The notes beneath the pieces are model-generated. The model was given only the letters and a program-made list of their open reading frames with translations, did not search any database and was not told the DNA's origin. From NCBI RefSeq assembly GCF_034424645.1, contig NZ_CP139969.1, positions 2,542,001-2,606,000 on the forward strand: 64,000 bases of DNA, given 5' to 3'. Numbering within the stretch: the stretch's first letter is position 1; every line of letters starts with the position of its first letter. This DNA comes from Bordetella avium. GTDB lineage: Bacteria; Pseudomonadota; Gammaproteobacteria; Burkholderiales; Burkholderiaceae_B. This document shows, piece after piece, positions 54,691-64,000 of this stretch. A program made the position numbers and the translations under genes.

Positions 54691-55247
54691 AGAAGTTCCT
54701 GTTCGACCTCTTCCCCCTGATTCTTTTTTTCGCTGCCTATCGCTTCGCCGATATTTACGCCGCCACCGCCGTCGCCATCACGGCCTCCATCGCACAGCTC
54801 ATCTGGCTCAAGCTGACGGGCAAGGCCATCGAGGGCATGCATTGGATCAATATGTCGGTGATCGTCATTTTTGGCGGCGCCACGCTCTGGCTTCATAGCG
54901 ATGTTTTCATCAAATGGAAGCCGACGGTTCTGTATTGGATGTTCGGCGGCGCATTGCTGGCCAGCCGCTATCTGTTGCGCCGCAACCTCATTCGCCGCCT
55001 GCTCGACAAACAGATCAGTTTGACTGATGCGCTCTGGGACAAGCTCAATCTGTCCTGGGCACTGTTCTTCACCCTGGCCGGCGGCGCCAATCTCTACGTG
55101 GCCTTCTCGGGCTACTTCACCGAATCACAATGGGTGAATTTCAAGGTTTTCGGCCTGATGGGCCTCTTGATCGCCTTCGTTATCGTGCAATCCCTCTGGC
55201 TGGGCCGGCATATGCAGGAACCCGGCAAAGACAAACACCCTGATTGA
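54687..55247 (+). CDS. yciB: YciB/IspZ-type intracellular septation protein A
   Basis: Inner-membrane protein (186 aa, about five transmembrane segments) linked to cell division and envelope synthesis. It begins [24 protein letters not shown] and contains [29 protein letters not shown], hallmarks of the family. It overlaps the end of msrB (ATGA) and precedes a bolA-type gene by one base. Confidence 0.94.
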   Translation: MKKFLFDLFPLILFFAAYRFADIYAATAVAITASIAQLIWLKLTGKAIEGMHWINMSVIVIFGGATLWLHSDVFIKWKPTVLYWMFGGALLASRYLLRRNLIRRLLDKQISLTDALWDKLNLSWALFFTLAGGANLYVAFSGYFTESQWVNFKVFGLMGLLIAFVIVQSLWLGRHMQEPGKDKHPD

Positions 55248-55248
55248 G

Positions 55249-55518
55249 ATGACACACACTCCAGACCGTATTGCACTCATCCGAGAACGCCTCGCTCCAC
55301 TGGCCCCAAGCCAGTTGGATATATTAGACGAGTCCTATTTGCATGCTGGTCATGCTGGCGCCGAGGGTGGCGCAGGGCATTATCGTGTTCTGATTGTCTC
55401 GGAGAGCTTCAAGGGCTTAACGCCTGTTGCCCGCCATCGCTTGGTATATCATTATTTGCAAGACCTCATTCCCTTCCCGATACATGCGCTTGCCTTGGAT
55501 ACGCAAACTCCGCGATAA
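55249..55518 (+). CDS. BolA family protein
   Basis: Small BolA/IbaG-type protein (89 aa). Family members work with monothiol glutaredoxins in iron-sulfur handling, or regulate cell shape and stress genes. The fold is recognisable from DESYLHAGHAG...HYRVLIVSESFKGLTPVARHRLVYHYL and the end IHALALDTQTPR. The HAG pair after the first strand and the later invariant His are present. Cotranscribed with msrB-yciB. Confidence 0.92.
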   Translation: MTHTPDRIALIRERLAPLAPSQLDILDESYLHAGHAGAEGGAGHYRVLIVSESFKGLTPVARHRLVYHYLQDLIPFPIHALALDTQTPR

Positions 55519-55557
55519 GCGCTCCCCCCATTAAAACTTCGAATAGGAAGCTCATCC

Positions 55558-56334
55558 ATGAAACGCATGCTTATGTTGGCTGCCGCTTGCGCGGTCGCCG
55601 TACCGGTTTACGCACAAAATGTGGCCACCGTGAACGGCAAGGCCATCTCGCAGAAAAGCGTTGACGATTTCGTCAAACTGCTCGTCACCCAAGGCGCCAC
55701 GGATTCGCCCCAGCTGCGCGATCAGGTCAAGCAGGAAATGATCAATCGCCAGGTTTTCGTGCAAGCGGCTGAAAAGCAAGGCATCGCCAAGCAGGCCGAC
55801 ACCCAGACCGAAATCGAACTGGCCCGCCAGGGCATCTTGGTTCGCGCCCTGATGGCCGATTACCTGAAAAAGCACCCGGTCACCGATGCCGAGGTCAAGG
55901 CCGAGTACGAAAAAATCAAGAAAGAACAGGCCGGCAAGCAGGAATATGATGTTCGCCACATCCTGGTTGAAGACGAAAAGACCGCCAACGATCTGCTGGC
56001 ACAAATCAAGAGCGGCAAGCTGAAGTTCGAAGACGCCGCCAAGAAGTACTCCAAGGACCCCGGCAGCGCCGAGCGCGGTGGCGATCTGGGCTGGGCGCCC
56101 GCAAGCAACTACGTGCCGCCCTTCGCTGATGCGATCACCAAACTGAAGAAGGGTGAGATCGCCGACAAGCCGGTGCAAACCCAGTTCGGCTGGCACATCA
56201 TCCAGGAAAAGGACGCCCGTGCTGTGGAATTCCCGCCGCTCGACCAAGTCCGCTCCCAACTGGAAGAAATGATGCGCCAGCAAAAGCTGAACGCTTTCCA
56301 GAAAGAACTGCGTGAAAAAGCCAAGGTGCAATAA
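55558..56334 (+). CDS. Periplasmic parvulin-type peptidyl-prolyl isomerase (Par27-like)
   Basis: PPIase/chaperone (258 aa). The signal peptide ends at VYA-QN (residue 19). An N-terminal helical chaperone region (about 20-125) is followed by a rotamase domain (about 130-225): YDVRHILVEDEKTANDLL, SKDPGSAERGGDLGWAP and KPVQTQFGWHIIQ. It matches the Par27 type described in Bordetella, which helps outer-membrane proteins fold. It ends 12 nt before a strong shared terminator. Confidence 0.92.
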   Translation: MKRMLMLAAACAVAVPVYAQNVATVNGKAISQKSVDDFVKLLVTQGATDSPQLRDQVKQEMINRQVFVQAAEKQGIAKQADTQTEIELARQGILVRALMADYLKKHPVTDAEVKAEYEKIKKEQAGKQEYDVRHILVEDEKTANDLLAQIKSGKLKFEDAAKKYSKDPGSAERGGDLGWAPASNYVPPFADAITKLKKGEIADKPVQTQFGWHIIQEKDARAVEFPPLDQVRSQLEEMMRQQKLNAFQKELREKAKVQ

Positions 56335-56346
56335 GCGCTTGGCAGC

Positions 56347-56380
56347 AAAAAACGCCAGTCTCACGACTGGCGTTTTTTTT
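56347..56380. terminator. Bidirectional terminator between the PPIase gene and ligA
   Basis: A perfect 14-bp stem with A6 and T-rich flanks (56347-56360 with 56365-56378), a 4-nt loop and a T8 run. It serves the plus-strand PPIase gene and, through the opposing A-run, the convergent minus-strand ligA. Confidence 0.92.
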
Positions 56381-56393
56381 GCTAGATGACCGT

Positions 56394-59521
<3,128 letters not shown>

Positions 59522-59565
59522 GTAAAAATCCCGCGCCGGCAAGGCGCCCTTCAAGATAGAGGTGG

Positions 59566-62500
59566 TTATGCGGCTTCGGCGGCCATTTGGACGGCCGAGT
59601 CAATATCTACGGCAACGATACGCGAAACCCCTTGCTCTTGCATGGTAACGCCGACGAGTTGCTTGGCCATCTGCATTGCGATCTTGTTGTGCGAGATAAA
59701 AAGGAATTGCGTCTGCGCGCTCATGCTGCTGACGAGATTGGCATAACGTTCGGTATTCGCATCATCCAGCGGCGCGTCCACTTCGTCCAGCAAGCAGAAC
59801 GGGGCGGGGTTGAGTTTGAACAGGGCAAACACCAGCGCCGTGGCGGTCAAGGCCTTTTCACCGCCCGACAACAGATGAATGGTGCTGTTGCGCTTGCCCG
59901 GCGGCTGCGCCATGACCTGAACACCCGCATCCAGAATTTCATCGCCCGTCATGGAGAGCTTGGCTTCGCCGCCCCCGAACAACTTGGGGAAGAGCTCGCC
60001 AAAATGGCCATTCACGGTATTGAAGGTCTCTTGCAGCAACTCGCGGGTTTCACGGTCGATCTTGCGGATCGCGTCTTCGAGCGTTTCCATCGCCATCATC
60101 AAATCCTGCTGCTGCGAATCGAGGAAGGTCTTGCGCTCTCGCGAAGTACTGAGCTCATCCAGTGCCGCCAGGTTAACCGAGCCCAGCGCGTCAATCTGCC
60201 GCGAGATACGGCCAACTTCAGACTGCAACCAAGTGGCGCGATGCCAGGTTTCGGGCATGGCCGCCAACTCCTGGGCCAGGGCCTGGCGATCCACTTCGCG
60301 GGCATTGAGCTGTTCCGTGAACTGCTCTTCAGCCAGCCGCGCGGCCTGCTCCTGCAACTGCAATTCCATGATGCGGGCACGCAAGGGTTCAAGCAGGCGC
60401 TCTTGCTGCGCGCGGTCTTCATCGGCGCCCCGCAACAAGGCGGCCAGGTTGTCCATCTCCAGGCGCGCCCGCGCAAGCGCCTCTTCTCGCTCGACGCGCT
60501 GCTCCAGCGCATCCTGCAAGCCGGCCTGGGTGGCCGATGCGTCCAGCTCGGTCAGTTCGACTTCCAACTGCTGTAACTCGGCGGCGGCACGCTGGCTTTG
60601 ATCAAGCGCCAACTGACGATTGCGTTGCAAATCCGTGATGCGCACCTGGGTAGCGCGCTCAGCGAACTCGGCCTCCTGGGCGGCGCGCTCCAGTTCGCGT
60701 AATCGTGCGCGGGCGGCATCGGCGGCAGCGGCCAGGGTTTCGCCGTCCATTTCGGCATCCGCGAAACGGCCCTGATGCTCGGCCAGTTCCAGATCCAGGG
60801 CTTCGAAACGCGCCTCGGCCTCTTCGCGAGTGGCGCGCAGGTCTTCTTCCTGGGCCGACAACTCCTGCAGATCTTCGCGCAAGCGCTTGGCGCGCTCGCC
60901 CGATTGCTCAGCCTGTTGTTGCAGGCGAGAGTGCTCAAGCTGCACATCGTGCAGGCGGCGTGTGAGTTCGGCGACCCGCTGACGCGCCGGAACCAGCGCC
61001 TGCGAGGCCTGCTGCCAGGCGGCCTCGGCACGCGCCACTGCAGCACGCGCTTGGTCCGCGATAAGCTGCTGCGCTTTGATTTCACGCTGCAGATTCTCGA
61101 TTTCCTGCTGCCGGGCCAACATGCCGGCCTGCTCGGAGTCAGGGGCATAGAAACGCACACCATGCGCATCGATGAGGTGGCCGGCCTTGACAACAAAGAC
61201 CGCACCAGCAGGCAGGGTCGCACGGGCGCCCAAGGCCTGGGCAAAATCGTCGGCGACGTAGACAGCCCGCAACCAATCATTGAGCAGCGCGCGTAAATCG
61301 GGGGCGGTCACCCGCAACAGACTGGTCAGGGGGCTGAAGCCGGGTTCGTTGAGCGGTGCAGGCGCCGCGGGCGGGGTCTGGTAGAAGGCCAGGCGGGCGG
61401 GCGGCGCATCCGAGGCAAAGGCACGGGTCCAGTCCAGGTTGCGGACTTCCAGCGCGGCCATGCGCTCACGCAGCACGGCCTCGAGCGCGGCCTCCCAACC
61501 AGGCTCGATATGCAGTTTCTGCCACAGGCGGCCCAGACCGGCGAGTTCATGCTTGGCCAGCCAGGGCTCCAGCGCCCCCTGCTTCTGCACGTCTTCCTGC
61601 AACTTGACCAGCGCGGCCAGCCGCGCTTCCAGGCGGGCAAGGTTTTGGGCCTCTTGATGGGCCAGCCCCTGGGCTCGGCCACGCTCGGCGTCCGCTTCGG
61701 GCAGCCGCTCTTCGAGCGTGCTCAGCTCATGCTGAGCGGCCTCGAGCTGCTCTTCGCCGGCGAAACGGTCGCCAGCCAGTTGCTCCAGGCGGGTCAGATC
61801 AGGCGTATGCAGTTCGCGCATTTCCTGTTGCAGACGCTCGCGGCGCTGCTCCAGGGCCTGCAATTGACGGTCGGCATCGCGCTGCGTCTGCGCCACCAGA
61901 GCCAGGTTCTGTTCCACACGCGCCAAAGCGCTTCGCATCTCGTCGCGGCCGGCAGCGGCGTCGCGCACCCTCGCCTCAATAGCCGGCAAGCCGGCCTGCG
62001 CGTCTTCGGCGGCGGCCCGAGCCTCTTCGCTGCGGGCTGCGCCCGTGGCCAGATCTTCCTCGGCCGCGGCGATCTGCTCAGTGCAATGCTCCTGCTGGGC
62101 CACCCACTCTTCGATCTGGGCGTTGAGCTGGTCACGGCGGGTTTGCAGGCGGTTGCGCGAATCCACCACATGACGGATTTCGGCTTCAAGCCGGCTGACC
62201 TGGGCATTGGCCTCATAGAGCTGGCCCTGGGCCTGATGCACGGCATCGCTGGCGGCGTAATGCGCCTGCCGCCGCGATTCCAGGGCGGCCTCGCCCGCAC
62301 GCAATTGCGCGATGGCGGCTTCCAGATTGTTCTGGGCCTGGGCTATTTCCTGGTTTTTGCGCTCACGCTCTTCGCGCGCGCCGCTTTCTTTCAAAAACCA
62401 GAGCGCGAATTGCTTTTTCTCGCCATCGGCCTGCAGGTCACGATACTGGCGGGCCACCTCGGCCTGCGCCTCAAGCTTTTCGAGCTGACTGCTCAGCTCG

Positions 62501-63096
62501 CGCAAAATATCTTCGACGCGGGTCAGGTTCTCGCGGGTGTCGGAAAGGCGGTTTTCGGTTTCGCGGCGGCGCTCTTTATAGCGCGACACGCCAGCGGCCT
62601 CTTCGAGAAAAACCCGCAGCTCTTCCGGGCGGGCTTCGATCAGGCGGTTGATCATGCCCTGACCGATGATGGCGTAGCCGCGCGCGCCAAGGCCCGTGCC
62701 CAGAAAAATATCGTGGATATCGCGGCGCCGGACCTGCTGATTATTGACGAAATAACTGCTGGTGCCGTCACGGGTCAGAACGCGCCGCACCGCGATTTCG
62801 GCGTAGGTGCTCCACTGGCCGGCGGCGCGGCCTTCGCTATTGTCGAACACCATTTCAACGGAAGCCCGGGCCGCCGGCTTGCGATTGCCCGAACCGTTGA
62901 AAATGACATCTTGCATCGACTCGCCGCGCAGCTCGGAGGCCTTGGCTTCGCCCAGCACCCAGCGCACCGCATCGATGATATTGGATTTGCCGCAGCCATT
63001 CGGACCCACCACACCCACCAACTGACTTGGCACGGGAATGACGGTCGGGTCAACAAAAGACTTGAAACCAGCGAGTTTGAGTTGGGTGAGGCGCAC
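59566..63096 (-). CDS. smc: Chromosome segregation ATPase SMC
   Basis: Large ATPase (1176 aa) for chromosome compaction and segregation. Walker A GPNGCGKSN (about 31-39) is at the N-terminus. Two long coiled coils (about 170-490 and 660-990) flank a hinge (about 500-640). The C-terminal head has the signature LSGGEKALTATAL and Walker B LLDEVDAPLDDAN. I chose a GTG at 63096 (VRLTQLKLAGFKSFVDP), the family start; an ATG 22 codons earlier adds unlike residues and crosses the upstream hairpin region. First gene of smc-zipA-ligA. A Pro/Ala-rich piece in the hinge (QTPPAAPAPLNEPG) is unusual. Confidence 0.95.
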   Translation of the reverse strand: MRLTQLKLAGFKSFVDPTVIPVPSQLVGVVGPNGCGKSNIIDAVRWVLGEAKASELRGESMQDVIFNGSGNRKPAARASVEMVFDNSEGRAAGQWSTYAEIAVRRVLTRDGTSSYFVNNQQVRRRDIHDIFLGTGLGARGYAIIGQGMINRLIEARPEELRVFLEEAAGVSRYKERRRETENRLSDTRENLTRVEDILRELSSQLEKLEAQAEVARQYRDLQADGEKKQFALWFLKESGAREERERKNQEIAQAQNNLEAAIAQLRAGEAALESRRQAHYAASDAVHQAQGQLYEANAQVSRLEAEIRHVVDSRNRLQTRRDQLNAQIEEWVAQQEHCTEQIAAAEEDLATGAARSEEARAAAEDAQAGLPAIEARVRDAAAGRDEMRSALARVEQNLALVAQTQRDADRQLQALEQRRERLQQEMRELHTPDLTRLEQLAGDRFAGEEQLEAAQHELSTLEERLPEADAERGRAQGLAHQEAQNLARLEARLAALVKLQEDVQKQGALEPWLAKHELAGLGRLWQKLHIEPGWEAALEAVLRERMAALEVRNLDWTRAFASDAPPARLAFYQTPPAAPAPLNEPGFSPLTSLLRVTAPDLRALLNDWLRAVYVADDFAQALGARATLPAGAVFVVKAGHLIDAHGVRFYAPDSEQAGMLARQQEIENLQREIKAQQLIADQARAAVARAEAAWQQASQALVPARQRVAELTRRLHDVQLEHSRLQQQAEQSGERAKRLREDLQELSAQEEDLRATREEAEARFEALDLELAEHQGRFADAEMDGETLAAAADAARARLRELERAAQEAEFAERATQVRITDLQRNRQLALDQSQRAAAELQQLEVELTELDASATQAGLQDALEQRVEREEALARARLEMDNLAALLRGADEDRAQQERLLEPLRARIMELQLQEQAARLAEEQFTEQLNAREVDRQALAQELAAMPETWHRATWLQSEVGRISRQIDALGSVNLAALDELSTSRERKTFLDSQQQDLMMAMETLEDAIRKIDRETRELLQETFNTVNGHFGELFPKLFGGGEAKLSMTGDEILDAGVQVMAQPPGKRNSTIHLLSGGEKALTATALVFALFKLNPAPFCLLDEVDAPLDDANTERYANLVSSMSAQTQFLFISHNKIAMQMAKQLVGVTMQEQGVSRIVAVDIDSAVQMAAEAA

Positions 63097-63162
63097 TGTT
63101 GGATGACGGACCGGGTAGGTTGAACGAGGGGCGTTGAACGGACCTGCCGCACAGATTGGCAA

Positions 63163-63181
63163 ACCGGCCTCTTCGGCCGGT
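63163..63181 (-). other. Hairpin upstream of smc
   Basis: ACCGGCC/GGCCGGT (63163-63169 with 63175-63181), 5-nt loop, followed on the minus strand by TTTGCC. It lies in the divergent smc-lplT region (63097-63363), in which I see no gene and no clear promoter. It may be a leader hairpin of smc. Confidence 0.35.
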
Positions 63182-63363
63182 CTGGTAACGGCCGTATGAT
63201 ACCCCAGCCCAGGTCGCCGCGTCCCTGCCGGCCGAGCCCGGCCCAGGCAGGCGAATCCGCAACGCGCGTATCAGCGACATTGAACGCTATACTCGCTCAC
63301 ACATTGAATCTGACACTGAATTAAATCGTTCCGGCCTCTGGGCCAGACACAGCGGGGATATTC

Positions 63364-64000
63364 TTGAAACGCGGGTTTTATCTGGTCATGGCCGCCCAGG
63401 CCTTCTCTTCGATGGCAGACAATGCGCTATTCATAGCGGCGATTGCCTTGATTCTCGAACTCAACGGTCCTGACTGGATGGCGCCTTTGATGAAGTGGTC
63501 GTTCGCGCTTGCCTACGTGGTGCTGGCGGCCTTCGTCGGGGCGTTCGCGGATTCCTACCCCAAGGGCCGCGTCATGTTCGTCACCAATGCGCTGAAAGTG
63601 GCCGGCTGTCTGCTGATGTTCTCTTATGCCAGCATGGGCATCCCCGATCATTACCAGACCTATCTGGTCTGCGTCGCCTATGGTCTGGTTGGCATAGGTG
63701 CAGCGGCCTACTCACCCGCCAAGTACGGTATCGTCACCGAGATGCTGCCGCCGGCCATGCTGGTCAAGGGCAATAGCTGGATCGAAGGCTTGACGGTGCT
63801 GTCCATCATCATCGGCACGGTGCTGGGCGGCGCGCTGATTTCTCCCGCCGTCTCCCACGTGCTGCTGCACCCCCATATCGTCGGCAAACTGGTCCACACC
63901 CCCGCCGAAGCCGCCATTCTGGTCATCGCCTTTATCTATCTGCTGGCTGCCTTGTGCAACCTGCTGATTCCCGACACCCATGTCCGCTACCCGAAGCAGC
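63364..64000 (+). CDS. lplT: Lysophospholipid transporter-like MFS protein, N-terminal part (cut by window edge)
   Basis: Major-facilitator transporter of the LplT type, which in enterobacteria flips lysophospholipids across the inner membrane for re-acylation. The first 212 codons are in the window. It starts FYLVMAAQAFSSMADNALFIAAIALILE, the family's first helix, and has GAFADSYPKGRVMF and GAAAYSPAKYGIVTEMLPP, both LplT-like. The best start is a TTG at 63364 with a GGGGA ribosome site; the next ATG is 8 codons in, within the first helix. Its neighbour (acyltransferase, often fused or next in line) is outside the window. The final codons are missing. Confidence 0.88.
   Translation, partial: MKRGFYLVMAAQAFSSMADNALFIAAIALILELNGPDWMAPLMKWSFALAYVVLAAFVGAFADSYPKGRVMFVTNALKVAGCLLMFSYASMGIPDHYQTYLVCVAYGLVGIGAAAYSPAKYGIVTEMLPPAMLVKGNSWIEGLTVLSIIIGTVLGGALISPAVSHVLLHPHIVGKLVHTPAEAAILVIAFIYLLAALCNLLIPDTHVRYPKQ

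Overview
The window is a dense stretch of bacterial core chromosome, high in G+C (estimated by eye at just over 60%). Gene content and order point to a betaproteobacterium of the Alcaligenaceae, most like Bordetella or Achromobacter. The supporting signs are the rpoE-rseA-rseB-mucD / lepA-lepB block, the yceD-rpmF-plsX-fabH-fabD-fabG-acpP-fabF block, a Par27-type periplasmic parvulin, a PagL-type lipid A deacylase, an intracellular PHB depolymerase, and several branched-chain-type ABC transporters. The species cannot be fixed from sequence alone. I see no phage, IS element, plasmid gene, CRISPR array, rRNA or tRNA.

Layout. 1-6426 (minus): sigma-E envelope-stress operon (possible coupled small ORF, rpoE, rseA, rseB, mucD), a terminator, then lepA and the start of lepB. 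6423-13025 (minus): fatty acid and phospholipid precursor cluster yceD-rpmF-plsX-fabH-fabD-fabG-acpP-fabF. 13496-15582 (plus): maf-type pyrophosphatase, an RsmI-like methylase and an AmiD-like amidase lipoprotein. 15557-18879 (minus): msrQ, msrP, a HAD phosphatase and rluC. 18857-22500 (plus): rne with a leader of about 510 nt and a repeat-bearing C-terminal tail. 22701-24995: AraC regulator, LysE-type exporter and pagL. 25209-31804 (minus): accD, trpA, trpB, argE, relA. 32002-38965: mtfA, a flavodoxin-like protein, a RidA protein, pncB, fdxA, fpr, phaZ, rsxB, nth. 39193-52171: two branched-chain-type ABC systems enclosing a class IV aminotransferase and a Tat-exported phospholipase C. 52393-54244 (minus): biotin ECF transporter bioMNY. 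54256-56334 (plus): msrB, yciB, bolA-type gene, Par27-like PPIase. 56394-63096 (minus): ligA, zipA, smc. 63364-end (plus): 5' part of an lplT-like transporter.

How the genes work together. Three themes recur. The first is envelope biogenesis and stress: the sigma-E circuit, MucD, LepB, MsrPQ, PagL, Par27, AmiD, ZipA. The second is acyl-lipid supply and remodelling: the fab/plsX block, AccD, LplT, phospholipase C, PhaZ. The third is amino acid traffic: two Liv-type transporters, an aminotransferase, TrpAB, ArgE, and RelA as the starvation sensor.

I found no convincing novel multi-gene system. The observations most worth checking are: a 12-bp inverted repeat with a U-tract between acpP and fabF; a three-hairpin rne leader; a Walker A Lys-to-Arg change in one LivF; a fused LivM-LivG protein; a poorly conserved-looking ORF that overlaps both fabF and rpoE; and several perfect inverted repeats upstream of phaZ, the phospholipase gene and the first liv operon.
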